Both the position numbers and the translations under genes were made by a program. A stretch of DNA of 64,000 nucleotides from Gordonia rubripertincta (GTDB taxonomy: Bacteria > Actinomycetota > Actinomycetes > Mycobacteriales > Mycobacteriaceae). The stretch covers positions 4,898,001 to 4,962,000 of the forward strand of contig NZ_CP136136.1 in assembly GCF_038024875.1 (NCBI RefSeq), read 5' to 3'. Within the stretch, counting starts at the first letter, position 1; every line of letters starts with the position of its first letter. The notes under the pieces were generated by a model that saw only the letters and a list, made by a program, of their open reading frames with translations, had not been told where the DNA came from and did not search any database. Below are positions 1 to 7,718 of the stretch, piece after piece.

Positions 1-1812
1 CGGGTCTTCCTCGACTCGGTGCGGCCGGCGTTGGCCGCCAACGACATCTATGTCGTGTCCTGGTCGCAGTTGACCGACGAGCAGCGTGCCCGCATGGTCG
101 ATTACTTCCAGGACGAGGTCTTCCCCGTGCTGACGCCACTGGCCGTCGACCCGGCTCACCCGTTCCCGTACATCAGTGGCCTGTCGTTGAACCTCGCGGT
201 GACCGTCAAGGACGTCAACGAAAGCGGCGAGCACTTCGCGCGAGTGAAGGTCCCCGACAATGTGAATCGCTTCATCCGGGTCGATCAGCTGGTGCCCTAC
301 CGCGGCACCGACGACGGGCGCCCCAAGCAGGCGGTGTACCTCCCGATGGAACATCTCATCGCCGCGAACCTGGGCACCCTGTTCCCGGGCATGGAAGTCG
401 TTGAACATCACGCCTTCCGGATCACCCGCAACGCCGACTTCGAGGTCGAGGAGGACCGCGACGAGGACCTCCTGCAGGCGCTCGAGCGGGAACTCGCCCG
501 ACGCCGATTCGGCTCGCCGGTGCGACTCGAGGTGGCCGACGACATGAGCGAGCACATGCTCGATCTATTGCTGCGCGAACTCGACGTGAACCCGGCCGAC
601 GTCATCCAGGTGCCCGGTCTGCTCGACCTGTCTTCGCTTTTCGAGCTCTACGACCTCGACCGGCCACATCTGAAGGACCGCCCGTTCGTGCCCGGCACGC
701 ATCCGGCATTCGGCGAACGGGAGACGCCCAAGAGCGTCTTCTCCACGCTGCGCGAGGGTGATGTCCTCGTGCACCACCCCTACGACTCGTTCTCGACGAG
801 CGTGCAGCGTTTCATCGAACAGGCCGCGGCCGACCCGCAGGTCCTCGCGATCAAGCAGACGCTGTACCGCACCTCGGGTGACTCCCCGATCGTCAACGCG
901 CTCATCGACGCCGCCGAGGCGGGCAAGCAGGTCGTGGCGCTGGTGGAGATCAAGGCCCGCTTCGACGAGCAGGCCAACATCAAGTGGGCACGCCAACTCG
1001 AGCAGGCGGGAGTGCACGTCGTCTACGGACTCGTAGGACTCAAGACGCACTGCAAGACGTGCCTGGTGGTACGGCGCGAGGGCTCGACCATCAAGCGGTA
1101 CTGCCACATCGGGACCGGCAACTACAACCCGAAGACCGCGCGGCTCTACGAGGACGTGGGCCTGCTGACCGCCGCTCCCGACATCGGCGCGGACCTCACC
1201 GACCTGTTCAACACCCTGACCGGCTACTCCCGCAAGAAGGAGTACCGGAACATCCTCGTTGCCCCGCAGGGCATCCGGGCGGGGATCATCAAACGCATCA
1301 ACCGCGAGATCGAGCTGTTCCGCGCAGGCGACGACCGCGCCCGCGTGCAGTTGAAGGCCAACGCGCTGGTCGACGAGCAGGTGATCGACGCGCTGTATCG
1401 CGCGTCGCAGAACGGGGTTCCGGTCGACGTGGTGGTCCGCGGCATCAGCGCACTCCGCCCGGGGATGGAAGGTGTCAGCGACAACATCCACGTCCGGTCG
1501 ATCCTCGGACAGTTCCTCGAACACTCCCGAATCCTGCATTTCGGTGCCCAGAACGAGTATTGGATCGGCAGCGCCGACATGATGCACCGCAATCTCGACC
1601 GCCGCGTCGAGGTGATGGTGAACGTGCGCGACAAACGCCTCGCCGGCGAACTCGGCGACATCTTCGCCTCCGCGCTCGACCCCCGTACCCGTTGCTGGGT
1701 CCTGCAGACCGACGGCAGCTGGGTGGCCTCCCCCGCCGCCGGAGAAGAGGTCCGGGATCATCAACGACAGATGATGCGCCGCAATCGTCGTCGGCCGGAG
1801 ACCAATTCGTGA
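1..1812 (+). CDS. ppk: Polyphosphate kinase 1, 5'-truncated by window edge
   Basis: This enzyme reversibly polymerises the gamma-phosphate of ATP into inorganic polyphosphate, by way of a phosphohistidine. The frame is open from base 1, so the N-terminus lies outside the window; 603 residues are visible of roughly 700-730 usual for the family. The phospholipase-D-like catalytic half is intact. The motif YCHIGTGNYNP places the expected phosphorylated histidine at codon 1105-1107, and the second conserved histidine is in MMHRNLDRRVE at codon 1585-1587. The downstream Nudix gene starts 39 bp after the stop on the same strand. The same order (ppk1, mutT1, hupB) is recalled from mycobacteria. Family assignment is very secure. 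Confidence 0.97.
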   Translation, partial: RVFLDSVRPALAANDIYVVSWSQLTDEQRARMVDYFQDEVFPVLTPLAVDPAHPFPYISGLSLNLAVTVKDVNESGEHFARVKVPDNVNRFIRVDQLVPYRGTDDGRPKQAVYLPMEHLIAANLGTLFPGMEVVEHHAFRITRNADFEVEEDRDEDLLQALERELARRRFGSPVRLEVADDMSEHMLDLLLRELDVNPADVIQVPGLLDLSSLFELYDLDRPHLKDRPFVPGTHPAFGERETPKSVFSTLREGDVLVHHPYDSFSTSVQRFIEQAAADPQVLAIKQTLYRTSGDSPIVNALIDAAEAGKQVVALVEIKARFDEQANIKWARQLEQAGVHVVYGLVGLKTHCKTCLVVRREGSTIKRYCHIGTGNYNPKTARLYEDVGLLTAAPDIGADLTDLFNTLTGYSRKKEYRNILVAPQGIRAGIIKRINREIELFRAGDDRARVQLKANALVDEQVIDALYRASQNGVPVDVVVRGISALRPGMEGVSDNIHVRSILGQFLEHSRILHFGAQNEYWIGSADMMHRNLDRRVEVMVNVRDKRLAGELGDIFASALDPRTRCWVLQTDGSWVASPAAGEEVRDHQRQMMRRNRRRPETNS

Positions 1813-1851
1813 CCGGCCGGTCGCGGCGCCCCTTCCCGACGGTGATCACCG

Positions 1852-2772
1852 ATGGGTAAGACCCCGCCGAAGAACGTGTGGGCCGCGGGCGCCGTGGTCT
1901 GGCGTCCGTCGCCGTCGGGCTCGACGGCGACGGAAGACGTGGAGATCGCCGTCGTCCACCGGCCGCGCTACGACGACTGGACGATCCCCAAGGGCAAGGG
2001 CGAGCCGGGCGAGACCCTCGTCGACACCGCGGTCCGCGAGATCGCCGAGGAGACCGGACAACACGTGGTCCTCGGGCGGCACCTCGGCGATGTCCACTAC
2101 GACGTCGACGCGGGTCGCAAGCACGTGCGTTACTGGTCGGCGCGCGGCAGCGACGCCGGCTTCACCCCGGACGACGAGGTCGACGAATTGCGCTGGCTCA
2201 CGGTCGAGAAGGCACGCGAGTTGTTGAGCCACGAGCTGGATCGTCAGGTCCTGCGGGAGTTCACGCGGTTGCCGGCCGATCTGCACACCCTGCTGCTGGT
2301 GCGCCATGCCAAGGCGGGTCGACGTTCTCAGTACAAGGGCGACGACCGCCTTCGCCCACTCGACGCGGTGGGCCGCACGCAGGCGGTGGCCCTCGTCCCC
2401 CTTCTGCTGGCCTTCGGTGCCCGGCGGGTTCACGCGGCGGATCGAGTGCGCTGCGAGCAGACGCTCGAACCTCTGCGCGCCCGCCTCGAGGTCGAAGCGC
2501 GGAGCGAGCCGGACCTCTCCGAAGAGGTGTATCGCGCCAATCCGGCGGCGGCACAACGACGCATCAGGGAACTCGCGTCCGAGATGCCGGACACGCCCGC
2601 CGTGTGCAGCCAGGGGAAGGTGATCCCACCGCTCATGGAATGGTGGGCCGAGCAGGACGGGATCACGCTGCCGAAGGCGTCGAACCGCAAGGGCAGTGTA
2701 TGGGTCTGCTCGCTCCACGACGGCCGGCTCGTGGCGGCCGATCACATCGCGAGTCCCCTGCCCCCGGACTGA
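1852..2772 (+). CDS. mutT1: MutT1-type Nudix hydrolase with C-terminal histidine-phosphatase domain
   Basis: This is a two-domain protein of 306 residues. Residues 48-69 form a complete Nudix box (Gly48, Glu54, then REIAEE at 62-67). A histidine-phosphatase-like domain starts near residue 145 with the motif RHA at 151-153. Mycobacterial MutT1 proteins have this fusion and act on 8-oxo-(d)GTP and dinucleoside polyphosphates, so a nucleotide-sanitising or Ap4A-type role is inferred. Near the C-terminus, where histidine phosphatases usually read Ser-His-Gly, this protein reads Ser-Gln-Gly (CSQGKV), so the second domain may be catalytically altered. ATG 1852 has no strong ribosome binding site. 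The gene follows ppk on the same strand and converges on hupB across a strong hairpin. Confidence 0.93.
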   Translation: MGKTPPKNVWAAGAVVWRPSPSGSTATEDVEIAVVHRPRYDDWTIPKGKGEPGETLVDTAVREIAEETGQHVVLGRHLGDVHYDVDAGRKHVRYWSARGSDAGFTPDDEVDELRWLTVEKARELLSHELDRQVLREFTRLPADLHTLLLVRHAKAGRRSQYKGDDRLRPLDAVGRTQAVALVPLLLAFGARRVHAADRVRCEQTLEPLRARLEVEARSEPDLSEEVYRANPAAAQRRIRELASEMPDTPAVCSQGKVIPPLMEWWAEQDGITLPKASNRKGSVWVCSLHDGRLVAADHIASPLPPD

Positions 2773-2798
2773 CGAACCCGGGCTGAGGACCCCGGACA

Positions 2799-2839
2799 CA
2801 GATCAACCCCTGGTGGGGAAGTCACCAGGGGTTGATCTG
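2799..2839. terminator. Bidirectional terminator between mutT1 and hupB
   Basis: A perfect 17-bp inverted repeat (2799-2815 and 2823-2839) encloses a 7-nt loop. It sits between two convergent genes, so it probably stops transcription from both sides. There is no strong T tract on either strand. Confidence 0.8.
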
Positions 2840-2865
2840 AGAGGTTCGCCCTACCGGGCCGGTTT

Positions 2866-3486
2866 TCAGCGACGCGTCGACTTCTTGGCCGGAGCCTTCT
2901 TGGCCGCAGTCTTCTTGGCCGGAGCCTTCTTTGCGGCGGTCTTCTTGGCCGGTGCAGCCTTCTTGGCCGGGGTGGCCTTCTTCGCCGCGGTCGTCGTCTT
3001 CTTCGCTGCGGTGGTCTTCTTCGCCGGCGTGGTCTTCTTGGCCGCGGTGGTCTTCTTCGCTGCCGTGGTCTTGGCCGGAGCCTTCTTGGCCGCGGTCTTC
3101 TTCGCCGGGGTGGCCTTCTTCGCCGCGGTCTTCTTGGCCGGAGCAGCCTTCTTGGCCGCGGTGGCTCCGCTGCCGCGCTTCACAGCCGGGCCGGTGGCGG
3201 CGAGCTTCTGCTTGCCGGCCACGACGGCCTTGAACTGAGCGCCCGGACGGAACGCGGGAACCGAAGTAGCACGGACCTTCACGGTTTCGCCGGTGCGCGG
3301 GTTGCGCGCGACGCGCGGTGCGCGCTTCCGCTTCTCGAAGACGCCGAAGCCGGTGATCGTCACGCTCTCGCCCTTGTTGACCGCGCGAACGATCGTGTCG
3401 ACGACGAGCTCGACGGCTTCAGTCGCAGTCTTGCGATCCGCGTCGAGCTTCTTGGTCAGCTCATCAATGAGCTCCGCCTTGTTCAT
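2866..3486 (-). CDS. hupB: HU-family nucleoid protein with lysine/alanine-rich tail (HupB)
   Basis: Residues 1-90 form a classic HU DNA-binding domain (MNKAELIDELTKKL start; RNPRTGE in the DNA-binding arm). The remaining ~115 residues are a low-complexity tail of PAKK and AKKA units, like the histone-H1-like tail of mycobacterial HupB. It compacts DNA and probably has RNA-binding and regulatory roles, as known for the family. The start is decided by a GGAGG ribosome binding site just upstream of ATG 3486. The tail is encoded by imperfect DNA repeats, so its length may vary between strains. Confidence 0.97.
   Translation of the reverse strand: MNKAELIDELTKKLDADRKTATEAVELVVDTIVRAVNKGESVTITGFGVFEKRKRAPRVARNPRTGETVKVRATSVPAFRPGAQFKAVVAGKQKLAATGPAVKRGSGATAAKKAAPAKKTAAKKATPAKKTAAKKAPAKTTAAKKTTAAKKTTPAKKTTAAKKTTTAAKKATPAKKAAPAKKTAAKKAPAKKTAAKKAPAKKSTRR
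2878..3170 (-). repeat. Degenerate tandem repeats encoding the HupB PAKK/AKKA tail
   Basis: Short units related to cttcttggccggagc recur many times on the + strand (Lys-Lys-Ala-Pro-Ala-Lys units on the coding strand). They lie inside the hupB reading frame and are coding, not a CRISPR or mobile repeat. Confidence 0.75.
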
Positions 3487-3670
3487 AAGTACCTCCGCAA
3501 GCTGATCTGACCGATTTTCGGCCAGCTACCAACACACGGTAAACGTCGAATTTGAAAACGTCCATCTTCCACGCCAATTAAGACGCCGTGTTGCGAAATC
3601 GCATGTCAGCTCACAAGGTCTCCACCTCGGCGGGACCCGGCCGTCCGCGCGGCCCCGAAGGGGTCTCGGG

Positions 3671-4264
3671 TCAGTCCGCGAGAGTCCTCGGTTTGAACGA
3701 CGGGCGCTTCGATTCGTGCTCGGAAATCGCGTCTACCTGGCGCAACGTCAATCCGATGTCATCGAGACCCTCCATCAGGCGCCACCGCGTGTAGTCATCA
3801 ATTGCCAACGGCACCACGAGGTCTCCGGCGGTGACGGTCTTATCGACAAGGCTCACCGTGATTTCCATCCCGGGGTTCTCCTCGAGACGCTTCCACAGCA
3901 ACTCGACGTCGGACTGCTCGACCTGGGCGGCGACGAGTCCGGCCTTGCCCGCGTTCCCGCGGAAGATGTCGGCGAAACGAGACGAGATCACCACGCGGAA
4001 CCCGAAATCGGACAGCGCCCACACCGCGTGCTCACGCGAGGAGCCGGTGCCGAAATCCGGACCGGCGACGAGCACCGAGCCGTTGTTCCACGGCTCGTTG
4101 TTGAGGATGAAGTCCGGATCGGTACGCCATCCGGCGAACAGGCCGTCCTCAAAGCCCGTGCGGGTCACGCGCTTCAGGTACTCGGCTGGGATGATCTGGT
4201 CGGTGTCGACGTTGCTGCGGCGCAGCGGGACGCCAATGCCCGTGTGTTCGGTGAACGGCTGCAT
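3671..4264 (-). CDS. leuD: 3-isopropylmalate dehydratase small subunit
   Basis: The 197-residue swivelling-domain subunit pairs with LeuC to isomerise 2-isopropylmalate to 3-isopropylmalate in leucine synthesis. Family motifs include SNVDTDQIIPA near the N-terminus and the substrate-contacting GPDFGTGSSREHA near residues 68-80. The length is normal. It lies 50 bp downstream of leuC on the same strand and is almost certainly co-transcribed with it. A 184-bp gap separates it from hupB, so hupB probably has its own promoter there. Confidence 0.97.
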   Translation of the reverse strand: MQPFTEHTGIGVPLRRSNVDTDQIIPAEYLKRVTRTGFEDGLFAGWRTDPDFILNNEPWNNGSVLVAGPDFGTGSSREHAVWALSDFGFRVVISSRFADIFRGNAGKAGLVAAQVEQSDVELLWKRLEENPGMEITVSLVDKTVTAGDLVVPLAIDDYTRWRLMEGLDDIGLTLRQVDAISEHESKRPSFKPRTLAD

Positions 4265-4314
4265 TTTTCAAAGCCCCTGTTCGGAATTGGTCTGGAATGT
4301 GGTCTGGGGGTTAC

Positions 4315-5751
4315 TCAACCGAGATCGGCCGGAGCGGACAGCGTCCCGCGGATCGCGGTGGCGGCCGCGACGGCCGGCGACACCAGGTGGGTTCGTCCGC
4401 CCTTGCCCTGCCGCCCTTCGAAATTGCGGTTCGACGTCGAGGCGCAACGCTCGCCGGGGGCGAGCTGATCCGGGTTCATCCCCAGACACATCGAGCAACC
4501 GGCCTGACGCCACTCGGCGCCGGCGTTGAGGAAGATCTCCCCGAGGCCCTCTTCCTCGGCCTGGGCGCGCACCCGCATCGAGCCGGGCACGATGAGCATC
4601 CGCATGCCGTCGGCGAGCTTGCGCCCCTTGAGGACGTCGGCGACCGCGCGCAGGTCCTCGATGCGGCCGTTGGTGCACGATCCGACGAAGACCGTGTCGA
4701 CCTTGATGTCACGCAACGGGGTACCGGGCTTCAGGTCCATGTACTCGAGAGCCTTGGCGGCGGCGCTCGATGCCACCTCGTCACCGAAATCGGCGGGGTT
4801 GGGAACGATCGATCCCAGCGGCGCCCCCTGGCCGGGGTTGGTCCCCCAGGTGACGAACGGGGTCAGCTCACTCGCGTCGATGTGAACCTCGGCATCGAAG
4901 ACGGCGTCGTCGTCGGTGCGCAGGCTGTCCCAATAGGTAACAGCCGCATCCCATTCGGCGCCCTTCGGGGCATGCGGGCGTCCCTTGAGGAACTCGTAGG
5001 TGACCTCGTCGGGGGCGATCATGCCGGCACGGGCGCCGGCCTCGATCGACATGTTGCACACGGTCATCCGGGCTTCCATCGACAGTTTGCGGATCGCCTC
5101 GCCGCGGTATTCGAGGACGTATCCCTGCCCGCCGCCGGTGCCGATCTTCGCGATGATCGCCAGGATCAGGTCCTTGGCGGTGACGCCGGGCGGCAGTTCA
5201 CCGTCGACGTTGATCGCCATCGTCTTGAACGGACGCAGCGACAGCGTCTGCGTGGCCAGGACGTGCTCGACCTCGCTGGTGCCGATGCCCATCGCGATCG
5301 AACCGAAGGCGCCATGGGTGGCGGTGTGGCTGTCGCCGCACACCACGGTCATGCCGGGCTGCGTCAGACCCAGCTGCGGACCGACGACGTGCACGATGCC
5401 CTGTTCGGCGTCACCCATCGGGTGCAACCGGACACCGAACTCCTCGCAGTTCTTGCGGAGGGTGTCGACCTGCGTGCGCGACACCGGATCGGCGATCGGC
5501 TTGTCGATGTCGATCGTCGGGACGTTGTGGTCCTCGGTGGCGATCGTCAGGTCGAGGCGCCGCACGGGGCGTCCCGCCAACCGGAGGCCGTCGAAGGCCT
5601 GCGGACTGGTGACCTCGTGCACGAGATGGAGGTCGATGTAGATCAGGTCCGGGTTCCTGGTTCCGGACGCATCTGCTTCACCGGGCACGACAACATGGTC
5701 GCGCCAGACCTTCTCGGCGAGAGTAAGCGGCTGGGCTGGGCTGTTGCTCAT
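4315..5751 (-). CDS. leuC: 3-isopropylmalate dehydratase large subunit
   Basis: This 478-residue aconitase-family subunit carries the catalytic 4Fe-4S cluster. The three ligand cysteines are visible in SCTNGR (about residue 358) and CSMC (about 418 and 421). The HxMGDAEQG-type and GDSHTATHGAFG substrate motifs are present. It acts with the adjacent LeuD in leucine biosynthesis. It is divergent from an IclR regulator across a 96-bp intergenic region, the arrangement seen for leuCD and its IclR-type repressor in corynebacteria and mycobacteria, so regulation by that neighbour is inferred. Confidence 0.97.
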   Translation of the reverse strand: MSNSPAQPLTLAEKVWRDHVVVPGEADASGTRNPDLIYIDLHLVHEVTSPQAFDGLRLAGRPVRRLDLTIATEDHNVPTIDIDKPIADPVSRTQVDTLRKNCEEFGVRLHPMGDAEQGIVHVVGPQLGLTQPGMTVVCGDSHTATHGAFGSIAMGIGTSEVEHVLATQTLSLRPFKTMAINVDGELPPGVTAKDLILAIIAKIGTGGGQGYVLEYRGEAIRKLSMEARMTVCNMSIEAGARAGMIAPDEVTYEFLKGRPHAPKGAEWDAAVTYWDSLRTDDDAVFDAEVHIDASELTPFVTWGTNPGQGAPLGSIVPNPADFGDEVASSAAAKALEYMDLKPGTPLRDIKVDTVFVGSCTNGRIEDLRAVADVLKGRKLADGMRMLIVPGSMRVRAQAEEEGLGEIFLNAGAEWRQAGCSMCLGMNPDQLAPGERCASTSNRNFEGRQGKGGRTHLVSPAVAAATAIRGTLSAPADLG

Positions 5752-5795
5752 GGCTGCACTCGATATCTTCTCGGGTTCGGCGGACGGGGCACGCC

Positions 5796-5823
5796 CATCT
5801 CACGATGAAAACGTGCATCTCAC
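5796..5823. promoter_or_regulatory. Direct repeat CATCTCAC x2 between leuC and iclR-type gene
   Basis: Two copies of CATCTCAC (5796-5803 and 5816-5823) lie exactly 20 bp apart, two helical turns, in the divergent promoter region. This spacing suits side-by-side binding of a dimeric regulator. The IclR protein encoded next door is the obvious candidate. That link is inferred. Confidence 0.5.
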
Positions 5824-5835
5824 TATTTGGACAGC

Positions 5836-5841
5836 TAGTAT
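5836..5841 (+). promoter_or_regulatory. -10 element TAGTAT of a probable leaderless iclR transcript
   Basis: TAGTAT lies 6 nt before ATG 5848, which would put the transcription start at or next to the start codon. There is no ribosome binding site. The second CATCTCAC copy is just upstream, so a regulator bound there would interfere with this promoter. Confidence 0.5.
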
Positions 5842-5847
5842 CGTCCT

Positions 5848-6582
5848 ATGGGAAAGGATAGCGCATCCGGGGTCAGCAGCGGAATCGGCGTACTCGACAA
5901 ATCCGTGGCTGTGCTGCATGCCATAGCCGAGGCCCCGTGCAATCTCTCGGAGCTGTGCGGGCGGACCGGACTCCCGCGCGCCACGGCCCATCGGCTGGCG
6001 GTCGGCCTCGAGACCCACCGCTTCCTCGCCCGGGACATCACCGGCCGCTGGCAGCCGGGGCCGGCTCTCGGCGAACTCGCCGCCTCCGCCCACGATCCCG
6101 TGACGGAGTCGGCCCTGATGGTCCTTCCCCGCCTTCGCGACATCACCGGCGAATCGGTTCAGGTCTATAGGCGGGAAGGTGCCGAGCGCGTGTGCGTCGC
6201 GGCGATGGAACCACCCACCGGTCTGCGCGACACCGTGCCGGTGGGCACCCGATTCCCGATGAGCGCGGGCTCCGCGGCCAAGGTCTTGCTCGCCTGGGCC
6301 GACCCGACCACGCAGCGTGCACTGCTTCACGACAGCGTCTTCAGTGAGCGTGCACTGCACGAGATCCGACGCCGCGGCTGGGCCCAGAGCGCCGGCGAAC
6401 GTGCCGCCGGCGTGGCAAGCGTCTCGGCCCCGGTGCGCGACGGCAACGGCGACGTCGTCGCGGCCATCTCGGTCTCCGGTCCGATCGACCGCATGGGGCG
6501 TCGTCCCGGCGCACGATGGGCGGCCGATCTGCTGGCTGCCGCCGATGCGATCCACAAGCGGCTGCAGACCTCCCGCGCCTGA
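5848..6582 (+). CDS. IclR-family transcriptional regulator, probable leucine-pathway regulator
   Basis: This 244-residue protein has an N-terminal winged helix-turn-helix (residues ~10-70, with NLSELCGRTGLPRATAHRL) and a C-terminal effector-binding domain (~80-235). It is divergent from leuCD. Orthologues in this position (Rv2989 in M. tuberculosis, LtbR in Corynebacterium, NdgR in Streptomyces) control leucine and other amino acid genes. That function is inferred from position and family. The effector cannot be read from sequence. The start is likely leaderless (see the -10 element just upstream). Confidence 0.92.
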   Translation: MGKDSASGVSSGIGVLDKSVAVLHAIAEAPCNLSELCGRTGLPRATAHRLAVGLETHRFLARDITGRWQPGPALGELAASAHDPVTESALMVLPRLRDITGESVQVYRREGAERVCVAAMEPPTGLRDTVPVGTRFPMSAGSAAKVLLAWADPTTQRALLHDSVFSERALHEIRRRGWAQSAGERAAGVASVSAPVRDGNGDVVAAISVSGPIDRMGRRPGARWAADLLAAADAIHKRLQTSRA

Positions 6583-6644
6583 GACACCCACGCGTCCGCG
6601 CAGTGACCGTTCCGTCCGGCGGGTCCGTCGGATAGCTTCGTCAC

Positions 6645-7142
6645 ATGGGAGTCAATCAACGCAACCAGATCGTCATGTCCGACGCAGAGATCGAGCAATT
6701 CGTCGCGCGCAGCCGCACGGCCACCCTCGCGACGACGGGCCCCGACGGCGGCATCCACCTCGTCGCCATGTGGTACGGCGTCATCGACGGCGAGATCTGG
6801 TTCGAGACGAAGTCCAAGTCGCAGAAGGCGGTCAACCTCCGCCGCGACAACCGGTGCACAGTGATGATCGAGGACGGCGACACCTACGACACGTTGCGCG
6901 GCGTCTCCTTCGAGGGGACCGCCGAGATCCTCGACGACCCCGACTCGTGCCTGAAGGTCGGGATCAGCGTCTGGGAGCGCTACACGGCCCCCTACACCGA
7001 GGAATCGCGACCGTTCGTCGAGCAGATGATGCACAAGCGTGTGGCCGTCCGCCTGGTGCCCTCGCGCACCCGTTCGTGGGATCACCGCAAGCTCGGCATC
7101 CCGGAGATGCCGGCGTCGGGAAGCACCGCGCAGTACCTGTAG
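6645..7142 (+). CDS. Pyridoxamine-5'-phosphate-oxidase-fold flavin/F420-binding protein
   Basis: This 165-residue protein has a split-barrel FMN/F420-binding fold: a short N-terminal helix, the strand TATLATTGPDGGIHLV, then KSKSQKAVNLRRDNR and VSFEGTAEILDD. In M. tuberculosis the equivalent position holds Rv2991, an uncharacterised member of the same fold. Cofactor and substrate are unknown. Members of this fold oxidise, reduce or simply bind flavin or F420. ATG 6645 is the only start that keeps the fold intact. Confidence 0.88.
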   Translation: MGVNQRNQIVMSDAEIEQFVARSRTATLATTGPDGGIHLVAMWYGVIDGEIWFETKSKSQKAVNLRRDNRCTVMIEDGDTYDTLRGVSFEGTAEILDDPDSCLKVGISVWERYTAPYTEESRPFVEQMMHKRVAVRLVPSRTRSWDHRKLGIPEMPASGSTAQYL

Positions 7143-7219
7143 CCCGATCTCCGAGCCCAAGACTCGCCCGTGTCGTGATGATCACATCGCAACGCGGGCG
7201 AGTTGTTGTGCCGCACAGA

Positions 7220-7257
7220 GAAAAACACCCTCCCTCTGCTGGACAGAGGGAGGGTGT
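7220..7257 (-). terminator. Intrinsic terminator after the promoter-distal tRNA-Glu
   Basis: A perfect 13-bp stem (7225-7237 and 7245-7257) with a 7-nt loop is followed on the minus strand by a run of T (aaaaa at 7221-7225). This is a textbook rho-independent terminator for the tRNA transcript. Confidence 0.85.
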
Positions 7258-7262
7258 AACCG

Positions 7263-7335
7263 TAGCCCCGACGGGATTCGAACCCGCGCTACCGCCTTGA
7301 GAGGGCGGCGTCCTAGGCCGCTAGACGACGGGGCC
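7263..7335 (-). tRNA. tRNA-Glu (CTC), copy 2
   Basis: The minus strand folds into a 73-nt cloverleaf. It has a 7-bp acceptor with a terminal G-U pair, conserved T8 and A14, anticodon stem CCGCC/GGCGG with anticodon CTC, and the T-loop motif GGTTCGAATCC. The 3' CCA is not encoded. It is identical over all 73 nt to the tRNA at 7439-7511 and is followed by its own terminator. Confidence 0.96.
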
Positions 7336-7394
7336 TTGGAACTTTCCGGCGAACCAGACCCTAGCATGGGTCCGGCCGCATTCACCTTGCAGTG

Positions 7395-7432
7395 AAAAAC
7401 TCCCCCCTCCTGCGTTGAGCAGGAAGAGGGAG
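7395..7432 (-). terminator. Intrinsic terminator between the two tRNA-Glu genes
   Basis: A 14-bp stem (7400-7413 and 7419-7432, two G-U pairs on the RNA) with a 5-nt loop is followed on the minus strand by five T (7395-7399). Each tRNA-Glu copy therefore has a separate terminator of similar design but different sequence. Confidence 0.8.
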
Positions 7433-7438
7433 CTTCTG

Positions 7439-7511
7439 TAGCCCCGACGGGATTCGAACCCGCGCTACCGCCTTGAGAGGGCGGCGTCCTAGGCCGCTAG
7501 ACGACGGGGCC
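7439..7511 (-). tRNA. tRNA-Glu (CTC), copy 1
   Basis: A 73-nt cloverleaf with anticodon CTC, identical to the copy at 7263-7335. It lies downstream of tRNA-Gln and gltX on the same strand. The tandem arrangement with a complete terminator after each copy suggests a local duplication. Confidence 0.96.
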
Positions 7512-7560
7512 AAGGAACTTCCAGCGATCGAACCTCGCGGTGTCGATCTTCTTCAGTTCG

Positions 7561-7632
7561 CTGGGGTACCAGGACTCGAACCTAGAATGGCTGAACCAGA
7601 ATCAGCTGTGTTGCCAATTACACCATACCCCA
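7561..7632 (-). tRNA. tRNA-Gln (CTG)
   Basis: A 72-nt cloverleaf on the minus strand. The acceptor is TGGGGTA/TACCCCA with discriminator G, T8 and A14 are conserved, the anticodon loop reads TTCTGGT (anticodon CTG), and the T loop is GGTTCGAGTCC. CCA is not encoded. It sits directly after gltX. In organisms without GlnRS this tRNA is first glutamylated by a non-discriminating GltX and then amidated by GatCAB, both of which are in this window. Confidence 0.95.
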
Positions 7633-7718
7633 TGGACTTCCCTATTCCCTGCGGGAAAGTGCCGAGAAAGACAATAGCAAAGGGTTACTGGAAGTCCACA
7701 AACGTGCAGCTCAGAGGG

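Noticed and set aside
565..1764. A 399-codon open frame antisense to ppk
   Set aside because: It mirrors the GC-rich third-position bias of ppk on the other strand, has no recognisable domain and no promoter or ribosome binding site. The same applies to the other long antisense frames over leuC, gltX, ilvB, ilvD, gatB and pfkA.
2878..3170. Regular short repeats suggesting a CRISPR array
   Set aside because: The repeats have no unique spacers, are in frame within hupB and encode the lysine/alanine tail.
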